Assembly (NCBI RefSeq): GCF_900172265.1
Contig: NZ_FWFK01000001.1
Coordinates: forward strand, 558,001 to 622,000
From: Roseivivax jejudonensis
Lineage (GTDB): Bacteria > Pseudomonadota > Alphaproteobacteria > Rhodobacterales > Rhodobacteraceae
Direction of reading: 5' to 3'
Length of the DNA stretch: 64,000 nucleotides
The notes beneath the pieces are model-generated. The model was not told the origin of the DNA and ran no database searches. It saw only the letters and a program-made list of their open reading frames with translations. The position numbers were made by a program, and so were the translations under genes. Positions 34,935 to 43,016 of the stretch are shown one piece after another; position 1 is the stretch's first letter; the number at the start of each line of letters is the position of its first letter.

Positions 34935-35351
34935 ATGATGCCGCCGGAGGCTCCGACAGATCCGTCGGGCGCCGTTCATCCGGCGGCTTCGTCGCGTTTG
35001 CCCGTCCGCATTGATCGGTTGCGGCGGCGGCCCGATTTTCTGGCCGCCGCACGCGCGGACAAGCAAGGCACGCCCTCCATGCTGGTTCAGGCCCGCAATC
35101 GCCGCGACGGCGATCCGCTGGTGCGCGTGGGGTTCACCTGTTCCAAGAAGATCGGCAATGCCGTGGCCCGCAACCGCGCCAAGCGTCGGCTGCGCGAGGC
35201 CGCACGACTCGTGCTCCCCGGCATCGCGCGCCCCGGTGTCGATTACGTCCTGATCGGGCGGCCCGGCGCGACCATCGAACGACCGTTCGACGCGCTCTGC
35301 ACCGACCTCGGCCAGGCGGTGCGCCGCCTCAACGCCCGCCAGCAGGGCTGA
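34935..35351 (+). CDS. rnpA: Ribonuclease P protein component
   Basis: Protein subunit of RNase P, which matures the 5' ends of tRNAs with the RnpB RNA (not in this window). The 138-residue product has the diagnostic basic segment SKKIGNAVARNRAKRRLREA at residues about 73-92 and the N-terminal RLRRRPDFLAAARA. Two adjacent ATG codons (34935 and 34938) are possible starts. The first 25 residues are poorly conserved in the family, so the exact start is uncertain. It lies 23 bases after rpmH. Confidence 0.94.
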   Translation: MMPPEAPTDPSGAVHPAASSRLPVRIDRLRRRPDFLAAARADKQGTPSMLVQARNRRDGDPLVRVGFTCSKKIGNAVARNRAKRRLREAARLVLPGIARPGVDYVLIGRPGATIERPFDALCTDLGQAVRRLNARQQG

Positions 35352-35352
35352 G

Positions 35353-35574
35353 ATGACGCCCGCGGCCCGGCTCCTCGCCCTGCCGGTTCGCGCCTACCGG
35401 CTCGTCTTTTCGCCGTGGGTCGGCTTCAACTGCCGCTATACGCCAACGTGCTCCGCCTATGCGCTCGAGGCGCTCGAGCGGCACGGCGCGCTGCGCGGTG
35501 CCTGGCTCACGCTGCGGCGGATCGGGCGCTGCAATCCCTGGGGCGGCAGCGGCATCGACAACGTCCCGGACTGA
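35353..35574 (+). CDS. yidD: Membrane protein insertion efficiency factor YidD
   Basis: A 73-residue membrane-associated protein that aids YidC-dependent insertion. The family pattern is clear: RAYRLVFSPWVGFNCRYTPT followed by CSAYALEALERHG, then LTLRRIGRCNPWG with the conserved Cys residues and the final GSGIDNVPD. It starts one base after the rnpA stop codon. In related genomes yidC usually follows directly; here four unrelated genes intervene. Confidence 0.95.
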   Translation: MTPAARLLALPVRAYRLVFSPWVGFNCRYTPTCSAYALEALERHGALRGAWLTLRRIGRCNPWGGSGIDNVPD

Positions 35575-35929
35575 CGCACGGTCAGGCGAGCTCTCGCCGA
35601 GGGTTCGAGAAACATGTCGCCCGATCGCGCGCGAGCGTGTATGCCAGCGGTACGGAGCCCGCATGACACGAGGAGGGGCGAGTATGACAGTATCGTTTCG
35701 CTTCGCCCATGCCGGCATCCGCGCGGGATCAGGCTGCTGCCGTCTAGGCTGAGCCGTCGTCCCGACTGATCCGGGCCGAGGCATCCGCCGGCCGGGATCC
35801 CTTTCGCACTTCAGACCAGCCAGTCCGGCGCGCAACGCCTGCGGGTGACGTGTGTCTCGGCCATGTCCGCCTAGTGCGTCCGGCCTGACATTTACACACA
35901 CAGGAGCCCGGCCCGGCCGGGACAGATGC
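35575..35929. other. Intergenic stretch without a supported gene
   Basis: 355 bases between yidD and the DUF1127-like gene. Small inverted repeats are seen (for example GCGAG/CTCGC near 35585), but there is no T-run terminator, tRNA or coding frame with a ribosome binding site. Confidence 0.5.
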
Positions 35930-36175
35930 ATGATCCGACTCGTTCACACCAATGCCGTCTCCGAGACGAGCATAGATGCCACCATCGCGCGCCATGGCGC
36001 GCTTCGGGTTCTCATGGCCGCGCTCGGCGCGCTGTTGCGGCCGGCCGCGCCGCACCCGCCGCCCGAAGCCGGGGTCGATGGCCTCACGCCACATCTGCGG
36101 CGCGACATCGGCCTTCCGCCCGAGGCGGCCCACGCGCGACTCGAGGCGCTGCCGCCATTGATGCCGCCGGTCTGA
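35930..36175 (+). CDS. Small DUF1127-like protein
   Basis: An 81-residue protein whose end, GLTPHLRRDIGLPPEAAHAR, carries the DUF1127 (YjiS-like) signature L-x2-hLrrDIGL. Such proteins are small, Arg-rich and common in alphaproteobacteria; some bind RNA and affect phosphate or carbon metabolism. The start at 35930 (MIRLVHTNAVSET) is favoured over a longer frame. It converges on sodC. Confidence 0.7.
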   Translation: MIRLVHTNAVSETSIDATIARHGALRVLMAALGALLRPAAPHPPPEAGVDGLTPHLRRDIGLPPEAAHARLEALPPLMPPV

Positions 36176-36186
36176 CCCGGCGGCCA

Positions 36187-36212
36187 CGCCCCGGGCCGTC
36201 GCGGGCCCGGGG
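36187..36212. terminator. GC-rich stem-loop between DUF1127-like gene and sodC
   Basis: GCCCCGGGCC (36187-36196) pairs perfectly with GGCCCGGGGC (36203-36212) across a 6-base loop. It lies between convergent genes and could serve both strands. No T tract is present. Confidence 0.55.
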
Positions 36213-36226
36213 CAGACATGCACCGA

Positions 36227-36754
36227 TCAGGATGCGGTCTCGATCACGCCGCAGGCCAGGCGGGTGCCCGCGCCGGCTTCGGCGCCGTAGCTGTCGGCGT
36301 TTTCGTGCACGATGATGGCAGAGCCGTCGTCGTCCATCACCGGCGCGTCGCCGCCGTCGATCGACAGGACCGTGCTCACCACGTCGGCGCGCACGTTGCC
36401 TTCGGCCCCGGCGAACACGTTGGGCAGATCGCCCGCATGCGCGCCGTCGGAGTTCATCAGGCCGTGCGCATTGTCGCCCGGCGCGTAGTGATCGCCGGCG
36501 GACGTGAAGTCGCCGCTGCACTCACCGGTCTGGTGCACGTGGAAGCCGTGACCGCCCTCGGGCATGCCGGTGGCTTCGACATGGAACAGCAGGCCGTCCA
36601 CGGTCTCGAAGATGTCGACCTGCCCGACCTCGACGCCGCTCTGGTCCATCAGCGTCGCGGTGGCGGCGGGCGCCGCATCGTCCTGCGCCAGTGCCGCGCC
36701 GGAGGCGAGGATGGCGGCCGCGGATGCGGTGGCGGCAAATGTGCGAAGACGCAT
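36227..36754 (-). CDS. sodC: Periplasmic Cu,Zn superoxide dismutase
   Basis: Converts superoxide to peroxide and oxygen in the periplasm. The 175-residue precursor has a signal peptide (MRLRTFAATASAAAILASGA, cleavage near ALAQ-D). Copper and zinc ligands are visible in HGFHVHQTGECSG, SAGDHYAPGDNAHG and DGAHAGDLPN, and the last copper His in AIIVHENADSYG. The conserved disulfide partners are in GEC and LACGVIE. The start at 36754 has the ribosome binding site AGGAGGA. It is divergent from ttcA. Confidence 0.95.
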   Translation of the reverse strand: MRLRTFAATASAAAILASGAALAQDDAAPAATATLMDQSGVEVGQVDIFETVDGLLFHVEATGMPEGGHGFHVHQTGECSGDFTSAGDHYAPGDNAHGLMNSDGAHAGDLPNVFAGAEGNVRADVVSTVLSIDGGDAPVMDDDGSAIIVHENADSYGAEAGAGTRLACGVIETAS

Positions 36755-36865
36755 GTCTTCCTCCTGTAAGTCGTCGTTCGGATACGGCCGAAACGTGTGG
36801 CCGCGCGCGCCCGTTCCCCGCGTTTCCCCTTGTCCGGTCAGGCGCGCGCGCGTATCCCGCAGCCC

Positions 36866-37765
36866 ATGCTCGACGACACCGACGACATCCACCCGCTCTT
36901 CCGCGGCGCGCCCAAGACCACGGAATTCAAGAAGCTGCGCAAGCGGCTCGTACAGCAGGTGCGCGAGGCGGTGGAACAATACGGCATGGTGTCGCCTGCG
37001 GCGCGCGACGGCGCCCGCCCGCGCTGGCTCGTCTGCCTCTCGGGCGGCAAGGACAGCTACACCCTCCTCGCGATCCTGCACGAGTTGCAATGGCGCGGCA
37101 TGCTGCCGGTCGACATCCTCGCCTGCAACCTCGACCAGGGACAGCCCGGCTTTCCCGCCACGGTCCTGCCCGCGTTCCTCGAGGATCGCGGCGTGCCGCA
37201 CCGGATCGAGTACCAGGACACCTACTCGGTCGTCGTCGACAAGGTGCCGCAGGGGCGGACCTTCTGCGCGCTCTGCTCGCGGCTCCGGCGCGGGCACCTG
37301 TATCGCATCGCGCGGGAGGAAGGCTGCGAGGCGGTGGTTCTCGGCCATCACCGCGACGACATCCTCGAAACGTTCTTCATGAACCTCTTTCACGGCGGGC
37401 GGCTGGCCACGATGCCGCCGAAGCTCGTGAACGAGGAGGGCGACCTCTTCGTCTTCCGCCCGCTGGCCCACGTGGCCGAAGCCGATTGCGAGCGGTTCGC
37501 CCGTGCGATGGACTACCCGATCATCCCCTGCGACCTCTGCGGCAGCCAGGACGGCCTGCAGCGCCAGCAGGTCAAGCAGATCCTCGACGGGTGGGAGCAC
37601 AACAGCCCCGGCCGGCGTCAGGTGATGTTCCGCGCGTTGATGAACGCGCGGCCCTCGCACCTCCTCGATCCGAAGCTGTTCGATTTCGCAGGGCTCGTGC
37701 GCGACGCGGAGGCTAACGCGGAGACGGTGGCGCCCGACGTTCCGGATCTGTCTCCCGGCCATTAA
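36866..37765 (+). CDS. ttcA: tRNA 2-thiocytidine(32) synthetase TtcA
   Basis: ATP- and iron-sulfur-dependent enzyme that thiolates C32 in certain tRNAs, including some tRNA-Arg. The 299-residue protein has the PP-loop [17 protein letters not shown] near residue 58, the CxxC pair [27 protein letters not shown], and a third cluster Cys in IPCDLCGSQ. The start at 36866 ([16 protein letters not shown]) fits the family. Confidence 0.94.
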   Translation: MLDDTDDIHPLFRGAPKTTEFKKLRKRLVQQVREAVEQYGMVSPAARDGARPRWLVCLSGGKDSYTLLAILHELQWRGMLPVDILACNLDQGQPGFPATVLPAFLEDRGVPHRIEYQDTYSVVVDKVPQGRTFCALCSRLRRGHLYRIAREEGCEAVVLGHHRDDILETFFMNLFHGGRLATMPPKLVNEEGDLFVFRPLAHVAEADCERFARAMDYPIIPCDLCGSQDGLQRQQVKQILDGWEHNSPGRRQVMFRALMNARPSHLLDPKLFDFAGLVRDAEANAETVAPDVPDLSPGH

Positions 37766-37825
37766 CGGAACGCACATCGCGCGGTTGTACCGTCCGACGC
37801 AACGGCGTGCGATTGGGGCGTTTCC

Positions 37826-39370
37826 ATGTTCGAAGTCTTTGCGGTCCGGCGCGCGCAGGCCGGTCAGGCGATCCGGCGCAGCCTTGGCGGCGGGCAGATG
37901 CTGGCTTTCCTGCCCGCACTCGCACTCGCGGGTTTCTGGATCGGCGGGGAATGGCTGCTTCTGGCCGTTGCGCTCGGCCTGCCGGCCGCACTCGCCGCGG
38001 GGGGCGCACTCGACGCGCGCCGCCCTGCCGGCCCCACGGGGGCGGAACCCCGTGATCTCCTCGGCATCCCCTGCGCGGAGGCTGCCTGCGAGACCGCGAT
38101 CCGCGACGCCCGGCTGTCGGGGCTCTCGACCGCCGCGATCGCCTTCGACCTCGACGGCCTGCAAACTGTGGCAGAGGACGCCGGCGACCGCAGCGCCGCG
38201 CAGGTCAGTGAAACCTGCCTCACCCGTCTGCGACACGCGATCCGCCTGGGCGATCGGGCGTGGCGCATCGGTGATGCCCGGTTTCTCGTGCTGCTCGAGC
38301 CCCGCACCCGGCTCGACGCGGAATCGGTTCTGGAGGCGGCGACGCGGCTTCAGCCGCTCCTCGAAGAGCCGGTGCGCGTCGATGGGACACCGCTCTGTCT
38401 CAGCGCCGCCGCGGGCTTCTGCACCATGACGCGGCTGCGAGAGGGTGCAACCGGGGAACGCCTGCTCGAGGCCACGCTCGACGCGCTGGCAGAGGCGAAG
38501 GCTGCCGGGCCGTCCGCGATCCGCGCATGGTCCGACGGGCTCGACGCCTCACGCGCGCTGCGCCGTGTCCTGCGCAGCGATGCGGCGACAGCGCTGGAGG
38601 CGGGCCAGATCCAGCCGTGGTTCCAACCGCAGATCTGCACCTCGACCGGGGAGATCAGCGGCGCCGAGGCGTTGGCCCGTTGGGTGCACCCCGAGCGGGG
38701 ACTGGTTTCCCCGCTGCACTTCCTCGACGCGCTCGAAGACGGTGGCCACATGGGCCAGCTCTCCGACGTGATGATCCGTGGCGCGCTCGCCGCGCTCGCC
38801 TCGTGGGACACGATCGGGCTCGGCATTCAACGCGTCGCCATCAACCTGTCCGGCGCCGATCTGCGCGATTCCACCTTCGTGGAGCGCCTGAAATGGGAGC
38901 TCGACCGCCACGACCTGCGCGGCGATCGGCTCTGCGCCGAGGTGCTCGAAACGGCCTTCCGCGACGGCACCGATGATGGCGTCGCCACCACGATCGCCGA
39001 GCTGAAGCGGCTCGGCTGCCGTATCGATCTCGACGATTTCGGCACTGGGTCCGCCTCGATCATGGCCCTGCACCGCCTGCCAATCGACCGTGTGAAGATC
39101 GACCGCGGCTTCATCGCCGGCATCGACCGCAACGAACGGCAGCGCCGCATGGTCGCCGGCATCCTCAGCCTCGCCGAACACCTCGGGATGGAGACGCTCG
39201 CCGAAGGTGTCGAAAGCGCAGGAGAGCACGCGCTGCTCGCGCAGCTCGGCTGCGACCACGTGCAGGGGTTTCGCATCGCCCGGCCGATGCCTGCCGGCCA
39301 GATGCCCGACTGGGTCGTCACCCACCGCCAGAGCGTGGCCACCCCCGACCTGTCGCGCCGGGCGAAGTAG
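37826..39370 (+). CDS. Membrane EAL-domain c-di-GMP phosphodiesterase with degenerate GGDEF domain
   Basis: The 514-residue protein has two N-terminal hydrophobic segments (MLAFLPALALAGFWIG and LLLAVALGLPAALAAGG). A GGDEF-like domain follows (about 85-245) in which the signature is replaced by RIGDARF, so it should not synthesise c-di-GMP. The C-terminal EAL domain (about 255-500) keeps the catalytic set: GAEALARW, INLSGADL, EVLETAF, IDLDDFGTGSAS, VKIDRGFI, LAEGVES and QGFRIARPMP. It is therefore predicted to hydrolyse c-di-GMP, lowering biofilm or exopolysaccharide signalling. Confidence 0.92.
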   Translation: MFEVFAVRRAQAGQAIRRSLGGGQMLAFLPALALAGFWIGGEWLLLAVALGLPAALAAGGALDARRPAGPTGAEPRDLLGIPCAEAACETAIRDARLSGLSTAAIAFDLDGLQTVAEDAGDRSAAQVSETCLTRLRHAIRLGDRAWRIGDARFLVLLEPRTRLDAESVLEAATRLQPLLEEPVRVDGTPLCLSAAAGFCTMTRLREGATGERLLEATLDALAEAKAAGPSAIRAWSDGLDASRALRRVLRSDAATALEAGQIQPWFQPQICTSTGEISGAEALARWVHPERGLVSPLHFLDALEDGGHMGQLSDVMIRGALAALASWDTIGLGIQRVAINLSGADLRDSTFVERLKWELDRHDLRGDRLCAEVLETAFRDGTDDGVATTIAELKRLGCRIDLDDFGTGSASIMALHRLPIDRVKIDRGFIAGIDRNERQRRMVAGILSLAEHLGMETLAEGVESAGEHALLAQLGCDHVQGFRIARPMPAGQMPDWVVTHRQSVATPDLSRRAK

Positions 39371-39695
39371 TCGCCACCGCCTCCGCCGCACCGGAGCGGG
39401 TCACGGTCCGTGCCGAGGCGCCGTTGTTGCAGACCCCGCCGAACCGCGCGCCCGGGCCGACCGACATGCCGGGCCGGCCCAGGCCCACCATGGCGACCGG
39501 CCAGTCGAAGCCGCTTGCGTGCACGCGCGAACACGATGCGCTCTCGCCCCGACCGGGCAAACATCCACCCGGCCGCCCTTGTCGCGCCGGGTCCGCGGGC
39601 GCGACGCGCCGTCCCGCCATCCGGAATCTCCTTGACCTTCGCTGCCCGGCTCTGTTGAACCCCTGCCATCTTGTCAGGACCGGGATCTCCGCCTC
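39371..39695. other. Intergenic region upstream of yidC without a supported gene
   Basis: 325 bases between the EAL gene and yidC. Open frames on both strands lack ribosome binding sites and family signatures. TTGACC at 39632-39637 could be a -35 box for yidC, but no good -10 box follows at the right distance. Confidence 0.5.
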
Positions 39696-41582
39696 ATGGA
39701 CGACCAGAACAGGAACCTAATCGTCGCGACTGCACTCAGTTTCCTCGTGATCCTGGTGTGGTTCGTGCTGTTCCCGCCGCCGGAGCCCGATCCCAACGCG
39801 CAGCAGACCGAAACATCAGAGTCCGAACAGGTCGGAACGCCCGGTGACAACCCCGAGGCGATCGCCCCCTCGGCACAGCCCGACTCCGCCACGACGGATA
39901 CCGGCCTCAGCGCCGAGGCCGACCCGGAGGCGCCGCGCGTGTCGATCGAAACGCCGCGCCTGACGGGGTCGATCTCGACGCTCGGCGGCCGGATCGATGA
40001 TCTGCAGCTCAAGGACTACACCGAGACGATCGAAGAGGATTCCGAGATCGTCCACCTCTTCAACCCGGTCGGCGGCGATGACGCGTATTACGCCCTCTAC
40101 GGCTGGGCGCCCGGGCAGGGCCTCGCCGTCGATGCGGTGCCCGGCCCGAACACCACGTGGCAGGCCGAGGACGGTGCGACCCTGACCCCCGACAGCCCGG
40201 TGACTTTGACCTGGGACAGTCCCGCCGGCCTGACCTTCTCGCGCACCATCTCGGTCGACGACGATTACATGTTCACCGTAACCCAGCGCGTCGAGAACAC
40301 CGGCGAGGGCACGGCGTCGCTCGCGCCATACGGGATCCTGCGCCGGCACGGCGAGCCCGCCAACGCCAAGAACTTCTTCATCCTCCACGAAGGCGCCATG
40401 GCGATGGCCGATGGCGAACTGAGCGAGACCTCGTGGGGCGGCCTTACCGATCTCGACACCGATTCCGCGCTCGGCGTGCCGGCAGAGACCTTCCAGGTGG
40501 GCGAAAACGGCTGGATCGGCTTCACCGATCACTACTGGATGTCGACGCTGATCCCCGACGCCGGCCAGCGCTTCCGGGCCGTGGCGAAATACGATCCCCG
40601 CACGGACATCTACCAGACCGAGCAGGTCCTCCCGACCCAGACCGTCCAGGCCGGCGGCAGTGCCGAGGTGTCCACCCGTCTCTTCGCCGGCGCCAAGGAA
40701 TGGTCGACGATCCGCGAATACCAGAACCAGCCGGGCACCCTCGCGCGGCTGTTCGGGGCCGAGGTCGACCCCGATCGCCAGCCGATCGACCGCTTCGTGG
40801 ACTCGATCGACTGGGGCTGGTTCTTCTTCCTGACGAAGCCGATCTTCGCGGTGCTGCATGCCCTCAATGCCTTCATCGGCAACATGGGCGTCGCGATCAT
40901 CGTGCTCACGCTCCTGATCAAGGCGCTTTTGCTGCCGCTGGCGTACAAATCTTACGTTTCGATGGCGAAGATGAAGGAGCTTCAGCCAGAAATGGAGAAG
41001 CTCAAGGAGCGCGCGGGCGACGACCGCCAGAAGCTCCAGCAGGAGATGATGGAGCTCTACAAGAAGGAGAAGGTGAACCCCGCTTCGGGCTGCCTTCCGA
41101 TCCTCTTGCAGATCCCGATCTTCTTCTCGCTTTACAAGGTGATCTTCGTCACGCTCGAACTGCGCCACGCGCCGTTCTTCGGCCCGTTCCAGGATCTCTC
41201 GGCGCCGGATCCGACCTCGATCATGAACCTCTGGGGCATCCTGCCCTGGGGGGCGCCCGAGGCCGGCACGCTGCTCGCGCTCGTCTTCATCGGGATCCTG
41301 CCGCTTCTCCTCGGCGTCTCGATGTGGCTGCAGCAGAAGCTCAACCCCGCGCCGCCGGACCCGACGCAGGCGATGATCTTTGCGTGGATGCCGTGGGTAT
41401 TCATGTTCATGCTCGGCAGCTTCGCGAGCGGCCTGGTTGTGTACTGGATCGCCAACAACACCATCACCTTCACGCAGCAATACGCGATCATGCGCAGCCA
41501 GGGCTACACGCCGGACGTGTTCGGAAACATCAAGGCAAGCTTCAAGCGCGGCGCCAAATCGTCGGGCGACAGCGGAAAATGA
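39696..41582 (+). CDS. yidC: Membrane protein insertase YidC (Oxa1 family)
   Basis: Inserts and folds inner-membrane proteins, alone or with Sec. The 628 residues comprise an N-terminal transmembrane anchor (LIVATALSFLVILVWFVLF), a large periplasmic domain (about 60-370), and the five-helix insertase core. Core segments include FLTKPIFAVLHALNAFIGN, GVAIIVLTLLIKALLLPLAY, GCLPILLQIPIFFSLYKVIF and a final pair ending in GLVVYWIANNTITFTQQY. The stop codon overlaps the start of the MOSC gene (ATGA). Confidence 0.97.
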   Translation: MDDQNRNLIVATALSFLVILVWFVLFPPPEPDPNAQQTETSESEQVGTPGDNPEAIAPSAQPDSATTDTGLSAEADPEAPRVSIETPRLTGSISTLGGRIDDLQLKDYTETIEEDSEIVHLFNPVGGDDAYYALYGWAPGQGLAVDAVPGPNTTWQAEDGATLTPDSPVTLTWDSPAGLTFSRTISVDDDYMFTVTQRVENTGEGTASLAPYGILRRHGEPANAKNFFILHEGAMAMADGELSETSWGGLTDLDTDSALGVPAETFQVGENGWIGFTDHYWMSTLIPDAGQRFRAVAKYDPRTDIYQTEQVLPTQTVQAGGSAEVSTRLFAGAKEWSTIREYQNQPGTLARLFGAEVDPDRQPIDRFVDSIDWGWFFFLTKPIFAVLHALNAFIGNMGVAIIVLTLLIKALLLPLAYKSYVSMAKMKELQPEMEKLKERAGDDRQKLQQEMMELYKKEKVNPASGCLPILLQIPIFFSLYKVIFVTLELRHAPFFGPFQDLSAPDPTSIMNLWGILPWGAPEAGTLLALVFIGILPLLLGVSMWLQQKLNPAPPDPTQAMIFAWMPWVFMFMLGSFASGLVVYWIANNTITFTQQYAIMRSQGYTPDVFGNIKASFKRGAKSSGDSGK

Positions 41583-42322
41583 CCGCCACCGTCACCGCGC
41601 TGTGGCGCCACCCGATCAAGGCGATCGGCCGCGAGGCGGTGGAGCGGGTGACGCTGGAAGCGGGCCAGACCATGCCGTGGGATCGCCACTGGGCGGTCGC
41701 GCATCAGAAGAGCAGCGCCGACGGCTCCGAGTGGGTGCCCTGCGGCAACTTCCTGCGGGCGGTCAACATCCCGACGCTGATGGCTGTCGAGGCCGACACC
41801 GACGAAGCCCGGGGCCGCGTGACCCTGCGCCATGTCGATCGTCCGGAGGTCACGCTCGACCCCGTAACCGACGAGGCCGAGCTGCTGGCCTGGCTGCAGC
41901 CCCTCACCGCCGGCAGTCCCTTTCAACCGGCGCGCGTCGTGCGAGCCGCGTCCCGCGGTCTGACCGACAGCGCGATGCCGTCGATCACGCTCTGCAACGC
42001 CGCCTCCCATGCCGACATGGCGGGCCGCGCCGGGCGCGAGCTGTCGATCCATCGCTGGCGGGGCAACATCTGGATCGACGGATTCGCCCCGTGGGAGGAG
42101 TTCGACTGGATCGGTCGGGAGGTGCGCATCGGTGACGCGACGCTGGCGGTGCGCGAACGCACCGGCCGCTGCAAGGCCACCCACGCCGATCCGGATACCG
42201 GCATCCGTGACATCGACATGCTGGGCCTGCTGTCCGCGCTCGGTCACCAGGATTTCTCGGTGCAGGCAGAAGTGACGCGGAGCGGCGCGGTGGCCATCGG
42301 CGACACGGTCGAACTGCTGTGA
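41579..42322 (+). CDS. MOSC domain-containing protein
   Basis: A 247-residue protein with an N-terminal beta-barrel (TALWRHPIKAIGREAVERVT) and a C-terminal MOSC domain carrying the conserved Cys in VRERTGRCKATHADPDTG. MOSC domains occur in molybdenum cofactor sulfurases and related proteins; this short form resembles YcbX/YiiM-like proteins acting on reduced N-hydroxylated compounds, which is inference. It is coupled to yidC and, by a GTGA overlap, to engB. Confidence 0.85.
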   Translation: MTATVTALWRHPIKAIGREAVERVTLEAGQTMPWDRHWAVAHQKSSADGSEWVPCGNFLRAVNIPTLMAVEADTDEARGRVTLRHVDRPEVTLDPVTDEAELLAWLQPLTAGSPFQPARVVRAASRGLTDSAMPSITLCNAASHADMAGRAGRELSIHRWRGNIWIDGFAPWEEFDWIGREVRIGDATLAVRERTGRCKATHADPDTGIRDIDMLGLLSALGHQDFSVQAEVTRSGAVAIGDTVELL

Positions 42323-42972
42323 CGACGCTGCGCTTTCCACTCTCCGATCGGCCGGAGCCGCAGGCGGCCGAGGCCGCGCACCGGCTCTTTTCAGCCGGGG
42401 CGGACTTTCTCAAGGGCGTCGTGGCGATGGACGGCCTGCCGGACGACGACCGGGTCGAGGTCTGCTTCGCCGGACGATCCAACGTCGGAAAGTCGACGCT
42501 CATCAACGCGCTGACAAACCGCAAGGGGCTGGCGCGCGCGTCGAACACGCCCGGCCGCACGCAGGAAATCAACTACTTCACGCTCGGCGACAGTCACTAC
42601 CTCGTGGATCTGCCGGGCTACGGCTTCGCCAATGCGCCGGTCGCCGTGGTTCGGCGCTGGCAGGACCTGCTGAAGACCTACCTCGCCGGCCGGGCGGGCC
42701 TGCGCCGCGCGTTCGTCCTGATCGATGCGCGCCACGGCGTGAAGGACGTCGATGACGAGATCATGACTTTGCTCGACCGCAGCGCCGTGACCTTTCAAGC
42801 GGTGCTGACGAAAGCCGACAAGGTCAAGGAAAAGGACCGCGAGGCGGTCCTGGCGCAGGTGCGCGGGCGCCTGGCGACGCACCCCGCGGCCTTTCCCGAA
42901 ATGGTGCTGACCTCGTCCGAAAAGGGTTGGGGCCTCGACACCCTGCGCGCGCTGATCGCCACCCTGCCCTGA
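42319..42972 (+). CDS. engB: Ribosome biogenesis GTP-binding protein EngB/YsxC/YihA
   Basis: Essential GTPase that aids large-subunit assembly. The 217 residues include G1 (FAGRSNVGKSTLINAL), the switch I region ASNTPGRTQEINYF, G3 (LVDLPGYGFA), G4 (LTKADKVKE) and G5-like SSEKGWG. The start is GTG at 42319, overlapping the MOSC stop codon. Confidence 0.95.
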   Translation: MTTLRFPLSDRPEPQAAEAAHRLFSAGADFLKGVVAMDGLPDDDRVEVCFAGRSNVGKSTLINALTNRKGLARASNTPGRTQEINYFTLGDSHYLVDLPGYGFANAPVAVVRRWQDLLKTYLAGRAGLRRAFVLIDARHGVKDVDDEIMTLLDRSAVTFQAVLTKADKVKEKDREAVLAQVRGRLATHPAAFPEMVLTSSEKGWGLDTLRALIATLP

Positions 42973-43016
42973 TCCCGGCCGCAACGCCGCGCCCCCGCGG
43001 GGCGCGGCGCGCCACG

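Noticed and set aside
34664-35574. Possible replication origin beside rpmH-rnpA
   Set aside because: No cluster of DnaA boxes or AT-rich unwinding region was seen, and dnaA is absent; in alphaproteobacteria rpmH is often away from oriC.
39318-39669. Possible minus-strand gene in the gap before yidC
   Set aside because: No ribosome binding site, no signature, and it runs into the EAL gene; more likely chance openness in GC-rich DNA.
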